From contig NC_088654.1 in the NCBI RefSeq assembly GCF_964019385.1, positions 16,955,518 to 17,019,517 on the forward strand: a stretch of DNA of 64,000 nt, in the 5' to 3' direction. Positions 1 to 11,639 of the stretch are shown one piece after another. Position 1 is the first letter of the stretch. Every line of letters begins with the position of its first letter. The notes beneath the pieces were generated by a model. It searched no databases and was not told the DNA's origin. It worked only from the letters and a program-made list of their open reading frames with translations. A program made the position numbers and the translations under genes. The stretch is from Sycon ciliatum (Eukaryota; Porifera; Calcarea; Leucosolenida; Sycettidae).

Positions 1-489
1 CTCCAAACGACGGGATATTTGCTCCGTCGTTTCTTGCTGTTGGCATAGCCTTTCGCAAGCACGGCGACTCTCGAGGCGGCGGGACCTCTCTTCTCCCTTC
101 TTCTACTCTCTGTGTAGGCACTCCTGCCGACGCCGTCTGCTCAGAGCTTTAACACTGTCACCCCTGTCATTTTGCTCCTCCTCATAGTCCTCTTCTAATT
201 ATCTCAGCATTCTATTTATACAACAACTACGACCATTAAAACACTGCAATCTACCCGATCCTTACATTCCCAGCCCATTAGTACCACACCCCTAAACTTT
301 CGACCGATAGTACGACACGTTCTATGGTCTTTTGAAATCAAACCGCAACCATTACAATAATGCGATCTAAACCATAATGAGCGTTAGCATGCTAACGCAA
401 GTTAGCAGGCAGTCCAGCGAGCTGGCCCGACCTGCACGCATGCGCGAGTCACATGGTCATGCGCCCTCCAAGATCCTGTACAATGTCTC
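1..489. other. Left edge, no recognisable gene
   Basis: Mixed sequence without a convincing open frame or inverted repeat. It lies directly upstream of degraded retroelement pol sequence and could be the 5' or inter-domain part of the same element, but no motif proves this. Confidence 0.4.
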
Positions 490-1960
490 TTGCATGTCAT
501 TGCTGTTTTCGACTTTCGAGCATGCAACTTGCGGAACATGCGTTCCCAAACAATTTCCTCCACAATTGTGCTCGCCCCGGTGTATCTTGCTAAGCTCAAT
601 GTTAAAAGTGCATTCTGCCGAATTCCCGTCCGCCCGGAGGATTGGTCCTTGTCGATCCGCTGGCAGGATCAATACTTTTATGAGAGTGCCCTGCCCTTCA
701 GACTGTATTACGCTCCAGTCCAGCTATATGGAACTCTGTCGCATCCGCCAGTGAATGGATTATGTGCTAGCAGTTCGCACTCACACGCCTATTGCATTAC
801 GGGGAATACCTCAACTAACGTTACTTCCTCAGTGCATGCTCTGGACTTGTGTTAGCTTGCCAGCAATTCGCTTTTCTGCTCCGAGCATTTACATACTTCG
901 ATGTTTCTCTGGCCCCAGCAAAAGTGGAGGGTCCAGCTCAAGTCCTGACGTTATTGGCATCATCCTATTACGGGGAGTGCCTCGACTAACGTTTCTGTCT
1001 CCATGCCTGCTCTGAACTTGTGTTAGCTCGCTAGCAACTCGCTACTCGGCGCCGCGCGTTAACATACCTCGGTGTTTCTCTGGCGTCAGTAAAAGTGCTT
1101 CCTCAATGCATGCTCTGGACCTGTGTTAGGTCGCCAGCAACTCGCTACTCGGCGCCGCGCGTTTACATACCTCGGTGTTTTCTCTGGCGTCAGCAAAAGT
1201 GGAGGGTCCAGCCCACGTCCTGATGTTTATCGGCGTCATCCTGGACACCCGCCGCGCTAACATCAGTATGCCTATGGACGAACTTGCCGAGCTTCGTGAT
1301 CTCCTTGGGGCCACTCTTCACACAGCTTCAACTACCCAATGTCAACTCGAGTCTCTTCTGGGAAAGCTCCCGTTTGCTACAAGAGTGATAGCCCCTGGAT
1401 GCAAATTGCAGATTGTGGTCACTTGCCAACTGGTACCGGCAGCCGTGTTACCTGATCAAGCTCTCCAAAGAGTGCCTCAAAGATCTTCGCTGATGGCCTG
1501 AGCTCCTGGATTAGCGGAACGGTCGGTCCTTCTTCCTATACCCTAAATGGACGCCGTCCCCCGACTTGCTGGTATTCACTGATGCAAGTGGTGCACTTGG
1601 CCGGTGCTCGTACAATTGCGACCGGGGATAGGGCGATGGACAGTCAATCAAGCAGAGCAGCAATCGCAAAAGGTTGTTTGCAATTGTGGCAGCCCGCAGC
1701 ACCTGCGAAAACTAGCGGCATCAGCTGCGAATGCCAATTGATGGGCATTTACAGCAACTGCGAGGATATTGCTCATCAGTTGTGGCTTTGGCCTGGCGTT
1801 GTACACCGGCCACTCGTTTCGAATCAGCTGCGGGACTCGATATTCAGAGAGGCGGGAAGGTGGAAAGCGATGTCTGCCCGAGTAACATTCGGACGCCACC
1901 TGCAGCCAAAGTATGGGTGGCTGCGGCAATGGCCTCAGCCCATGATATCAAGTTCTGACA
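490..1960 (+). pseudogene. Degenerate reverse transcriptase/RNase H of a DIRS-like retroelement
   Basis: Broken pol of a tyrosine-recombinase (DIRS/Ngaro-like) or related retroelement, which would copy RNA into DNA. Visible pieces in several frames are an RT segment near 585-700 (LAKLNVKSAF, IPVRPEDWSL, a YFYES...LPF run), a segment near 1195-1400 (KVEGPAHVLMFIGVILDT, then QLESLLGKLPFATRV) and an RNase H start near 1567-1605 (LVFTDASGALG). The order RT, the 'KVEGPA..LTFLGI.LDT' connector, then 'FTDASG' is typical of DIRS-type pol. The frame is broken by stops, shifts and internal tandem duplication. No recombinase domain or terminal repeats were recognised, so the superfamily is inferred from RT style. 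Certainly non-functional. Confidence 0.7.
785..1215 (+). repeat. Partial tandem duplications inside the pol remnant
   Basis: A segment containing TGTTAGCTCGCTAGCAACTC and CATACCTCGGTGTTTCTCTG occurs three times, near 850-920, 1018-1098 and 1125-1200. Spacing is unequal and the copies differ by substitutions. The repeats disrupt the RT palm region, where the YxDD motif would be expected. Confidence 0.75.
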
Positions 1961-2097
1961 GTCTTTACCTAGCTTGCACCGCTTACAGATTGCACGGGTA
2001 GCTGCACTTTGTGATCCGCTCCGGGAGTGCCGATTTATGGAATATATGCTCTCAACTGGTTATGCATACCAATATATTTAGCATTTGGAGGCTCTAC

Positions 2098-2345
2098 TCA
2101 GAGTCATTGGCGGCTCCATGCAGTCATTGGCGGCTCCATGCGGAGTCATTGGCGGCTCCATGCGGAGTCAATTTGGGGCTCCATGCGGGGTCATTCGGCG
2201 GCTCCATGCGGGGTCATTCGGCGGCTCCATGCAGAGTCATTCGGCGGCTCCATGCGAAGTCATTCGGTGGCTCCATGCGGAGTCATTTGCCGGCTCCAAG
2301 CAGAGTCATTTGCCGGCTCAGCTGCGAGCCATCTAGTGGCTCCAA
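2098..2345 (+). repeat. 23-bp minisatellite (about 11 copies)
   Basis: Tandem array with unit close to GGCTCCATGCGGAGTCATT plus CGGC, period 23 bp. Because 23 is not a multiple of 3, all three forward frames stay open as the same 23-residue repeat, which explains three overlapping open frames here. Later units are more diverged (CCGGCTCCAAGCAGAGTCAT). It follows the pol remnant and could be in its non-coding tail. Confidence 0.9.
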
Positions 2346-2579
2346 GCAGAGCCATCATACCAGTTGCTCGAATCGGCACTCCCAGCTTAATCCAAAACTC
2401 GGTTGCTCTGTTGTGAGGTGGGGGGATGCTAACCTAGGAATGGGTTTGCTCCCCACACTGGAGCTAGCGCTATTCCGTCGACTTGACACTTGACGGACTC
2501 ACGACTGCCATCCAGAGTCGCCACCACTATTTCTAAACCATACGGCTAATTATTTTAGTTAGCTATCCACTTACCGGTA

Positions 2580-2760
2580 CAGTAAAACCTGTGACTACCG
2601 ACCACCCCTTGGTGCCAGCAAAAGCGGTCTTTAGTAGCAGGTGGTCTTTAGTTAGAGGTTTGCACCGCGTGACCATATGTGGATCCCATTATATGATATG
2701 TATGTCAAAATGCAGCCAATACGATTCCCCAGGACTTGCGCAATGTCAGAAAGACGGAGA

Positions 2761-2809
<49 letters not shown>

Positions 2810-3496
2810 AATTTTTTGCAGACTTCAAATTCAGCTGCTACTTCTGAAGCCAGGAGTCAAACGTTCCCTGGGGAAGTTTCGTTTCGCGCTGGGCTTCAAA
2901 TTTGTTCATGCGATCAATCATACCGACTGTCCTTGTTGTGACTTCTGGATTGCTTGAACGCGATCCTTCAGCATCAGGACCTTGTGGTGCTGCTTTGTTT
3001 CTGGATTCCTTGATGCCATCGTCAATCCGTCTGTATGACTGGTGTGACAGAGCCGCCCAGTCTTCGTTTCTCCTCCGAGTAGTAACATCGATCAGAGAGC
3101 GCTTTCGATGCGCTCTCCAAGACGTTTCCTATCATGTTTTTTCTTGACAGCGCTTGAAATTTTGACAGGTGTAGTGCAGTCCACACTGACTCCACAGCCA
3201 AAATTACCTGCATTCATTTGTTCAGCTGTAGTATCGAAAGATTCTTTTCAGGACCATGGAAAATCAGTAAAATTTCAAGAAGGAGCTTCGAGCAACATTT
3301 GATTTCCTACATCGCGGTCGCTAGTTACGGGTCAAAAATTGTGTTTGGGACAGGAAAAGGCGGTCGCTGGTCGCGTTCAGAAGGTAGTCGCTAGTCACAG
3401 TGCATTTTGAAAGTGAGACCTTCCGTGCCTGGCGAAGTGGTTGGTAGTACCAGGCTGGTCGCTAGTGACAGTGGTCTTTAGTTACAGGTTTTACTG
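2580..3496. mobile_element. Mariner-type non-autonomous DNA element, TA target site
   Basis: Inverted termini begin CAGTAAAACCTGTGACTACC on the left and CAGTAAAACCTGTAACTAAA on the right (reverse complement), each next to a TA dinucleotide (2578-2579 and 3497-3498). The termini and TA duplication fit Tc1/mariner MITEs. The interior (917 bp) has a GA microsatellite and short open frames but no transposase. Confidence 0.8.
2765..2806. repeat. (GA)n microsatellite
   Basis: About 20 uninterrupted GA units, inside the mariner-type element. Confidence 0.95.
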
Positions 3497-3645
3497 TATA
3501 TCCCTTACCGAAATTGTATTCTTGAACGCAATATTCTTCTTTCTTTTTCTTCTACTCCGTTCCATCAGCACTCGGCCGATGGCAGGAGATTGGTACCCAC
3601 TGGGCTAGCATGCAGCAGCCAAAGCTGGGGCCTTTTCTTACTCCG

Positions 3646-3905
3646 TCAAACCCACTTCTTAAAACGAAACTGACGTGCATATTCACATTGCATGTTGTGA
3701 ATGTCCCCATATTTGCCCCGACATCTTAGCTCGTACAGCGCTCCAGATACATCTATGCTACGGTGCGCACCGCATACTCGAATTACGGTACGGGACACAT
3801 ACGGGATACTGCACCAACCATGGCATGCCACGTGAACCACCCTACCAGACACCGTGACACGCATCGAATTACAGCGGTGTGGATACTGGCTAGCGCCAGA
3901 TGCTA
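3646..3905 (-). CDS. Possible terminal exon, Cys-rich extracellular module
   Basis: A minus-strand open segment begins after an acceptor-like ACTTTAG at 3906-3912 and ends at a TGA (3646-3648), giving about 85 residues with seven cysteines. It contains short runs such as VVHVACHGWC, TVIRVCGAHRSIDVSG and ALYELRCRG and ends CEYARQFRFKKWV. The acceptor is phase 1, like the junctions of the Cys-rich gene further right on the same strand, so it could be that gene's last exon. The family is not recognised. The nearest well-supported exon is 12 kb away, and no transcript evidence is available. Confidence 0.35.
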
Positions 3906-4075
3906 CTAAAGTACAACTGAATAGCGTCTTTTGCATAGCTACGGGAATAATCTCATACCCCAAGTATTGCAGCTCTGCTAATACTGAAGTAGAATAATTC
4001 AGGTTACTCCCACTCCATTTCTCTAGTGCTTATTTTTCTGAAAAAATATCATCTTTGGCACCAGAATGCTGCCAC

Positions 4076-4110
4076 CAAGAGTACATTAACCAGAGTGTGC
4101 AGCCCAAAGA
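4076..4110 (+). mobile_element. Unpaired end of the CAAGAG inverted-repeat family
   Basis: CAAGAGTACATTAACCAGAG then TGTGCAGC resembles the left end of the elements at 27823, 31088 and 60027. No matching right end is seen nearby, so this is a truncated copy. Confidence 0.45.
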
Positions 4111-5488
4111 GAATCATCCCACGGCAAAGTTTATTGTTTAGGGCATAGACTCGCAGTAACAGGCTCACCTTTGCTGCATCTCACACCGCTTCACACGGTC
4201 ATCTACTCTATCACCATGGTAATTTCTGTTGCACATTGCTGCTTGTTTAACAAAAACGTAGAAAACACACCGAATTTCCAGGTAATTACCATGGTGATAC
4301 GGTACTTTAGCTTGAACCTATTGTATGACGGGTTTTCTATGATTGATAATGACCCAGAGAGAAACTAAACCGGTATCGAATTCCAGTCAGCGACGCAATT
4401 CTTCTGAGGTGTAAAGTGACTTCAGGAATATGTTGCAGAAAACTGCGATGCATGCTGATTATTTACTGTGCCCTATTGTGCACAATATACCAGGTGTGTT
4501 ACTCAGGGATGAAGTAGATGCACACACGTGCCGGGCATCACGGCACAGGTTAGGTTTGCTACTAGCCGCTGCAGTGTACTTGTGGTCCGAACTTGCACTC
4601 TACTCAACTCTGCATACGCAAAGAGTGCTGGTGCCGAAATGAACCAGAAGGGTGCTGAGTGGGACGCAACAACACTGACTCTGTCTACCCATGTACACAG
4701 ATATGATAGGGTATGCAGTACCTGCTCTAAGATTTAACACAAACCGGGTACACGTCTACCTGGCACAATTCCTGCAACACTGGGCCAGAGCCAGATGCGT
4801 TCAAGTGCGGCTACTGTGTGTCAGGGAGTCGTAAACTTACTTTCGACTTCCTGATGTACATGATTGTACATGTACATGTATGAACGTACTCGCACTGGGC
4901 ACTCTGGCCGCACGCGTATGCAGCCTGTCAGTGGCGGTATACCCTCGAACGGTATAAAAAAGTATAGTACTCGACAGGACTTCCGACCGGGTCGCAGGTA
5001 ACCCAGTGTTCTTTTTCCAAAAGGTCCAAGTACTCACAAACAGGGCCACTGACCCGGCTCTGGAGCAGACACTGGTAATCTAGGTCCAAGTTTGCTCGAT
5101 TATGTTCTGACGCTTCATGTGCTTTCATAGCCAAGGTTTCTCACTTTCTTCGCAAGCTCTTTTAGTCTTGAGAGTTGACAACTGCTTATGGTTGTGTTGG
5201 CAGAAAACATGTCAGCTAATCTGACAACCGTCCAACCCCATTTTACTGGTAAGTAGTCAGCGAGTGGCTTTGATGGGGCCATACAGTACTAGAGGGGAAG
5301 TTACGCGGCATATTTGTGCTTCCTTTTTGAAAACACGTTCTCGCTCGAAGGGTTTCTAAACTTTATCCCTGCGCTCATTGATGGAGTTCATCGATGGAGT
5401 TGCCAGCGGCACTCTACAGAAGAACAATGTTGTCAAGTTTTTTTATGAAAAATTGTCAAACATTTTCAAATTGCTATAAGTTTGGTTA
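4111..5488. other. No recognisable gene
   Basis: Only short open frames without known motifs. The stretch has repeated TGTACATG words near 4855-4882 and no paired inverted repeats that I could find. Confidence 0.4.
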
Positions 5489-5877
5489 GGGCCGGGTTCC
5501 ACTGCGGCTCCGCAGCTCCGCTGCTCCACGGTACTTGGCTGCATGCAGCAGAGCGGCGCGGTTCCAGTGACACTCGCCATTCACTTCACGGTACCGCGAT
5601 CGTGCTCGACGTTTTTTTTATGACATTTAGCCTGCCTGCGCGCGCGTGAAATCCAAAAAAAATCCTCGTGTTCTGGCCTGTGCAACGAATTAAAATTCCC
5701 CCGAATAAAACAATTAAGTGCGGGAAACAATGCAAGCCGTGACCGCGGCTTGCATTTTTTTGTATCAAGCAGCGAAGCGAAAGCTGGTGATGAGCCGCGG
5801 CCTCGCTGGACCAGCTCGTAATGATGACGTTTCATGCCGTGGATGATGTGCGGCGGAGCGGCAGTGGAACCCAGCCC
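5489..5877. mobile_element. PIF/Harbinger-type MITE, TTA target site
   Basis: Termini GGGCCGGGTTCCACTGCGGC (left) and GGGCTGGGTTCCACTGCCGC (right, reverse complement) are flanked by TTA at 5486-5488 and 5878-5880. A 3-bp TTA duplication with GGGCC-type ends is characteristic of Harbinger/Tourist-like MITEs. 389 bp, no coding capacity. Confidence 0.8.
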
Positions 5878-6743
5878 TTAGGCAAAGGAAATTTGTCATT
5901 AATTTGTTTATGCTGCATAGATGGAGAGCTGCACACTCTGGCTTATGGACTCTCGCCTACAGTGTAGTCGTACTGCTAGTGTACTGGCATTACAGAAGAC
6001 ACGAAAAACGAGAACATAATTATGGCGAGAAAGTAATTACTGGCTAAGAATTGCCCTAAGACTTACCGCTTCTCAGTGCTCCATACCAGGAAGTAGTACA
6101 ATACCTACTCCCTGCTCCATACGAGTGTTTTCTCCTCATTCTCTGCATCCTTTACCCCAGGAGTCTCGTCCATTTAGCGGCTCAAATGCTTGAGCTCCGG
6201 ATAGCGGAAAATAGCTCGTCGTCCATTAGCGGCTCTAATAGTACCTGGTCTGAAGTGTCGCAGTCTAGCACAACTATGATTTTTTCCAGGAGGGTAAGGG
6301 TTGCAAACCCAAAGAGACCCTAAGCTTCGTCTATCAAACAAAACAATTGCCCTAAAAAATGGAAGAGGAAAAGAGTGAGCAAGCTGGTCTTAGCGCGCTA
6401 CTTTTCAAAAAATAGAAGCTGAAAGCCATCAAAGTCAAAGCATTCTGGCTAGCGCGTTTGTGTATGTCACGAGCGCTAGCGCGCTAGTCGCAGCAAACGC
6501 TCGCAGGCCAGAGTTAGCGCTATTTGGGCTGTTTGCCGCACGCGGCAGCTGGATGGATCACGTGATCCAAGCTGACAAATAAGGTCCGATGGTTCAGCTA
6601 CATTGAGCCACAAGCTATGGAAATACCAAAGAGGGGAAGGCAAGTGAAACGAAAACGAGCAAAAAGCTACAGTCCCAACGGAACAAAGAATGTCGATTGT
6701 TACTGGACGATGACGAGACCAGTCCGATATTTGACAAAGCGGT
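5878..6743. other. No recognisable gene
   Basis: AT-rich spacer without convincing coding sequence. A short repeated phrase (CATTTAGCGGCTC / CATTAGCGGCTC) occurs near 6170 and 6223. It borders the truncated 3' side of the LINE on the minus strand. Confidence 0.4.
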
Positions 6744-8544
6744 CTAACTACAATCACGTGCTGCACCGCCTCGGCCGACGGCTTTTATCCAGGCGTGTAG
6801 AGCCTGTAGCGCATCTGAGGTCCCGAGGCGGCGACGAAACCCGAACTGGTGGGATGTCAGGAGTTTGTAACGCTCAAGGTGATTCATGAGCTGACGATTG
6901 ATAACGCTCTCCATGATCTTAGAGAGTATGCTCAGCAGTGAAACTGGACGATAATTCCTCAGGGCGGATCGTGAAGATCGCTTGTGGATTGGAACCACGC
7001 TGGCAGTCTTCCACATGTGTGGCTGGACTCCGTGCTGGAAGCAAAGAGCAAAGAGCTGACACAGTGGCTTGGCAAGTTCTCTGGCGCATTCCTTCAAGAC
7101 ACGAGCGGTAATACCGTCGGGTCCAGTCGCCATCCAGGCCAGCTAAAAGCCGGTGGACTGCATCGGGGCGAAAGTGGACTGTCGTTAGTGCAGGTGCGTC
7201 AGCGAATGCCGTGTCCGGTAAGTCCGTCGTGGTAAGGTCGCGGCCTTGCACACTGCACTTGTGGGAAAAGAAACGTGCGAAAGCCTCCGATTTCTCGTAG
7301 ATTGTGGCCCTCTCGCAACCTTCACTATCAACGAGCAGGGGAATGTCAGTGTTCCGACCCTCGCCACAAGCGCACTTTAGCTTCGTCCACCATTCCTTCT
7401 CCTTCAGGGACCCATTCGACAAGCTATGTCTGAGGCTGTTCTCTTTGGAAACTCTAGATCTAGTGAGGACTGCGATAGCATTGTTTACAGAACGGGTAAA
7501 CTCATGTTTCAGTGCAAAATCGTGAGGGTGTTTCCTCCAAGTGCGCCAGCGTTTGTCCTTCTCCTTCATGGCGGCTGCACACTCAGGTGTCCACCATTTC
7601 GGATCCGTTGACTTCACTGTCAGTGTCTTGGACTTCACTGTCAGTGTCTTGGACGGAACGAACTGGGAAACGGCTTTCATGATTGTGGCAGTAACGTGCT
7701 CACACGAAGTTTCTGGGTTGGCAGTAATGACGGTTGACCAATCAACCTGGCGGAAAAAGGATCGGAAGCGGTTCCAGTCTGCTTTTTCATAGCGCCAGAC
7801 AGTTCGTTGCACCGCCGGTTCATGGGTAGGAGGAACACCTGTGTAGTCCGAAAGAATTACAGCGTGGTCGGATCGACCAATAGGGAACATTATCTGCGTG
7901 GTCACTGGAGAGTTGAACGTGGACATCACCAGGTCGAGTGTGTTATCCCCGCGAGTAGGACTCTGAACGTGCTGCGTAAGAAAGTGGGCTGTGCATGTGT
8001 CTTCGAGGGCTTCCCCCGCAGGTGTGGTCTTCGAGCTATGGAGCCAATTGCGGTTATGCACGTTAAAATCACCGGCGTCGCCGGTGATTCGCCGCGAGTA
8101 TGAGGTTGGCACGAAGTGCACGAGCAGAGGGAAGGATGTCATCAAGGTGGTTAATGAGCGTAAGGTCACTGGGCCCCGTCGAACCTGGCCTGTAAGCAGC
8201 GCCCAAGACTATCTTTTGTCCAGGGGACAATTGAATGGATAGCCAAATGAGTTCGTGCTGTGGAGAAAATAACTCATCAATGACCATGGCTGGGAGTGTA
8301 GATCTGATCCATACCGCCACTCCGCCACCGCGTGCTGCTCGATGCAGCCGGAAGGGAAGGTGGAGTCGGATGGTGGAATGGTTTCAGAGGAAAACTTTGT
8401 TTCCGTCACTACTGCTATGTCGGGGTTGTGCTGGTGCAGTGTGTGCTGGAACTCAGCTAGCTTGTTACCTAAGCTAAATGCATTGGTGCAAAGGAGTCTG
8501 AGTGAACATTTAACGGTATTGTGATGAATGGCAGAACTAGGCAT
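6744..8544 (-). pseudogene. LINE ORF2: endonuclease plus N-terminal reverse transcriptase, truncated
   Basis: Non-LTR retrotransposon polyprotein of the CR1/Jockey-like group, which nicks target DNA and reverse-transcribes its own RNA. In order on the minus strand: an APE-type endonuclease with LGNKLAEFQH, DIAVVTETKFSSE, AAYRPGSTG, DFNVHNRNW, NTLDLVM and a terminal SDHAVIL motif (8544 to about 7850); a basic linker; then RT blocks with GPDGITARVLKE, WKTASVVPIHK, NYRPVSLLSILSK and HQFGFRR (7130 to 6760). Frames break near 8210-8320, 8069 and 7120. The RT stops before the catalytic YxDD, so the element is dead. A 21-bp in-frame tandem duplication (KTLTVKS twice) sits at 7610-7651. Confidence 0.9.
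7610..7651 (-). repeat. Exact 21-bp tandem duplication in LINE ORF2
   Basis: A 21-bp unit beginning GACTTCACTGTCAGTGTC occurs twice in a row (7610-7630 and 7631-7651). It duplicates KTLTVKS in the endonuclease-RT linker without breaking the frame. Confidence 0.9.
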
Positions 8545-8591
8545 GGGTGCAAAAATTGATGTGTATCAAAGCGGTAAGTTTCTGAAGTGAC

Positions 8592-9219
8592 TTACTGCAG
8601 GACTTGTTGGCCACTCTCAGGAGATTTTCGTTTCCGTTTTTTCCGTTGCTTGGATCCAGTGGTGGTGGCACTCTGGTCCCGATCAGGTGTGACGCTATGG
8701 CGTGAACGCTTGGATCGGTTGACTTCCCACCGGCCAGAATCAGGATCATCGTCGCTATGGCCTCCCAGCTGTGGGCCTAGGGCTGTACATGCATCGCTGT
8801 CTGCCCTCTTGGCCTCTCTGTCGGAGTCGCAGGGCAAGTTAGACAGCTGCTAGTTCTCTGGCTTGGATAAGCCTTCATTGTCGACCAATGATTCAGTATC
8901 AGTAGAAAGAGGCAACTCTTCAGACTCAGAGGAGCTGGAGTCGCTCTTGTCAGCTGCTGGGAGATCAGCCTGCTTAGACTTGGATGTTGGGCATTGTGAT
9001 TGGGCTTTACTTTGCTGCTCTGTCTGGGCTGGGTTTGCGACCACATCAGACAGGAGTCGACGTGTGCGTTCAGTGTCTGTGTATGTAGGTGACGTTGAAT
9101 GCCGTGACTGCTGTGTACTACCGGTACTGGCAGTGGTACTACGGGCCTCAGGGCAGTCTTTGGCATTATTTTTAAGGATTTTCCAAAGGTTCTGGGCCTG
9201 TCGAGGGGATCTCCTGTAA
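8592..9219 (-). pseudogene. LINE ORF1-like (gag-like) region upstream of ORF2
   Basis: Immediately 5' of the ORF2 start on the same strand is a low-complexity, Ser/Asp/Glu- and Lys/Arg-rich frame with SDSSSSESEELPLSTDTES and, after one stop, a strongly basic tail (KQRKKRKRKSPESGQQVLQ). Position and composition fit the ORF1 of a two-ORF LINE, probably an RNA-binding partner of ORF2. No RRM or zinc-knuckle motif is visible, so the call rests on context. An AG-ending pyrimidine tract near 9213-9225 resembles a splice acceptor. Confidence 0.55.
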
Positions 9220-9229
9220 GAAGAATGAA

Positions 9230-9700
9230 ATGACAACTTTATGTAGAGGGAGCAGTTAATCGAGGATAGGCTAAGGGAATAGATCGAGGCATACAAAATC
9301 TGGTAATAAGGAGTTGGGATACCGTCAGTGTAATGAATATATCGGCGAAAATGCTGATAGAGAGAATACTTGAATTCGGGGAGGCTGGTTATAGAGGTAA
9401 GAGAAGGCGGTAGGCAATTCCATAGCATTGCAGCTTTGTTGGAAAAGAGGGAAGAAAAACGCACACCGTGATAATTGATGTACAGTTTGTTTGGTCTTTT
9501 TGGACTTGAAGACAGTGAAAGGTGAAAATGTTGGAGGTGTTCTGGAGATATATAATGTATAAGTTTAAATAGAGCAACAAGAGCTGATGTTATAAAGCGG
9601 CTTTACCAGGGCATGTTTGAATGGCTTCCGTAGGCGACCGGAATGCAAGGAGGCATTGAAGAGGCATAAACACTTTTCTCTTGCAACAATATGCTTTTCA
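9230..9700 (-). mobile_element. 3' end of a second LINE (RT C-terminal region)
   Basis: Minus-strand frames read QKDQTNCTSII... then RFSSLFSNKAAMLWNCLPPS, followed by SLPEFKYSLYQHF. The 'FSN+....WN.LP.S....SL..FK..L' pattern is the usual C-terminal tail of CR1/L2-type RT proteins. Upstream RT is missing, as expected for a 5'-truncated insertion. It abuts the ORF1 region of the 6.7-9.2 kb LINE. Confidence 0.75.
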
Positions 9701-9926
9701 TACTGCGGGAATCCCTCTTCCTTAACCTCTATAATAAAACTAATTTTTATGATTTTGCACTCATTACCACAATACTGTTATATTTCCCAATCCGTTGCTC
9801 CCAACAATGGCAACTTTGTCCGGTATACCCTATCCTTGGTCATGTACATACAATTATCCCTTCACTGTGCATAGTTCGAATCTGCCGAATCCGATTGTAT
9901 TTTTGAGCTTAGAGAAAAGCCGAATA

Positions 9927-10237
9927 CCGTATTATCTCTAATATAAGCATGGTCCTTTATTTTTCAATGTACCTCCGCCCCGTGCTATTAATGGAGACGT
10001 TCCTTTATTGGAGACTGTACCATTATTATTTCAACCTCATTTCAGAGGCATGTTGCCATGCCAAATTCATGTCAGACACACACATTTCAGGTTTTTTTCA
10101 CCGGTACAGATAATTAATTTACACAGTGTGCTTATAATGGAGACTGAGCACTTTATTATTTGAACGCCGCCCCAAGGTGTTCTATTATTGGAGACGTGCT
10201 ATTATTGGAGACTGTGCTTATATTAGAGATAATACGG
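9927..10237. mobile_element. TA-flanked MITE
   Basis: Near-perfect inverted ends CCGTATTATCTCTAATATAA flanked by TA on both sides (9925-9926 and 10238-10239). Internal copies of ATTATTGGAGACTGTGC repeat the theme of the ends. 311 bp, no coding capacity. Confidence 0.8.
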
Positions 10238-10318
10238 TAGGCGAAAAACCCCGGCCTCATTTGGTGAAAGCCTACTCCGGATGGCAGTCGTGAGTAAGTC
10301 AAGTGTCAAGTTTGTTAC

Positions 10319-10350
10319 CAAGAGTAGGGGGGGGGGGGTATGTACTCTTG
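10319..10350. mobile_element. 32-bp remnant of the CAAGAG family
   Basis: Starts CAAGAGTA, continues with a G run, and ends TATGTACTCTTG. The 7-bp flanks are TTGTTAC (10312-10318) and ATGTAAC (10351-10357), 5 of 7 matching. Short remnant of the family whose long copies lie at 14084, 27823, 31088 and 60027. Confidence 0.6.
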
Positions 10351-10897
10351 ATGTAACGGTAGATACCATTGAGATCCGACCAAGCACAAAGCAGCATCAG
10401 CTGCAATCGCGACACACAACAGCTGCGACTATAATCACTTGTACAAGTATTGGTACAGAAAAATCATGAAATCGACACAGGGATAGGAATGAACACAGAA
10501 ACACAATGCAATGTTTGCGGAATTCCAAAACAGAATTTCAACACAGAATTTGAACATACTGTTACGGTACGGGGTGGGGATGCTCAGACAAAGGCATACA
10601 CTGACACTGAGACATCAGGACCTAAATCCTAATCCAGATCAGCATGCAATGTGTCGCACTGGATTCGTCTTGAGCGGCAGCAATCCAGATGTCTCCGACA
10701 TGTGCGGGACCAGGAGCAGACCCCAAGGCCATGTACGCTTGGTGGGGGCAATTAGGGGGGCTAAAATAAGCACACAAAAATTTAGTAGTGAAGCAATCAC
10801 AAGCTAGGGGGCAGCACTAAATATGAAGTGGAGCACCCGGCGCTCGTACCATTCATCTATGGGATCGCTGCACAGATGGTTATAGGCATAACTGTAC

Positions 10898-11227
10898 TGA
10901 GAGGGTATGCCCGGCCATCGGTAGCAAGGAAAGTATCAGAACGAGACGCGTCACTGAATCCGATCCAGGCAAGATCACGTTGTTGCCATTGCACGATCTC
11001 AGGTATTAGGCACAAGGCCCTCTCTCGGACATCCTTCTTTTCTTCGCATTTATCTATGTTGGACTTATGAAGCAATAGCATCAGCTTACGCATGCAATCT
11101 TTTAGGCGTGGACCTGGCACTTCCAAAGCTCTCTCATGGCACGCGTCCTGGAATTGGGTCCAATTCCGACCGCTCTTATCGCCATTGCCCACATGGTAGA
11201 GTACCTGGCCACCATCGCATGTGTGTA
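10898..11227 (-). CDS. C-type-lectin-like exon
   Basis: A minus-strand segment opens after a good acceptor (TTCTGTTATTGCCCAG) in phase 1 and encodes a partial C-type-lectin-like domain: a Cys-Gly-Tyr start (HTCDGGQVLYHVG), the helix region WTQFQDACHERA, a GPRL...LMLLL segment, and the core WIGFSDA followed by TFLATDGRAYPL. A phase-1 donor-like CTCA|GTACAG would end the exon at 10898 with 330 nt, a multiple of three. Without it the frame stops at 10857-10859. The 'WND..C' end of the domain is not found nearby. Strand and phase match the Cys-rich gene at 16-34 kb, so it may be a later exon of it; it could also be a decayed copy. A 168-bp GA array lies just upstream. Confidence 0.5.
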
Positions 11228-11279
11228 CTGGGCAATAACAGAATATCCGATTGCAATCACGCACACACGCACATGCACA

Positions 11280-11451
<172 letters not shown>

Positions 11452-11639
11452 CTTGTCATGGGGAGTTGTGACTGTTTGACTGGTCACGGGGACGTGATTG
11501 GTCATCGGGCATTGGTTGGTTCGTTTGTTTATTTGCACAATAGCACAATAGACGGGAACTAGGACCAATGATATGAAGTCGAATGGATAAGCCGAATTTA
11601 GGAAAAAGGACGAGAATTAGAAAAGTACGAAAGAAAACG

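Noticed and set aside
2011..2493. Three overlapping open frames of about 80-160 residues
   Set aside because: The 23-bp period keeps all frames open; not a gene, and not a CRISPR array because there are no unique spacers.
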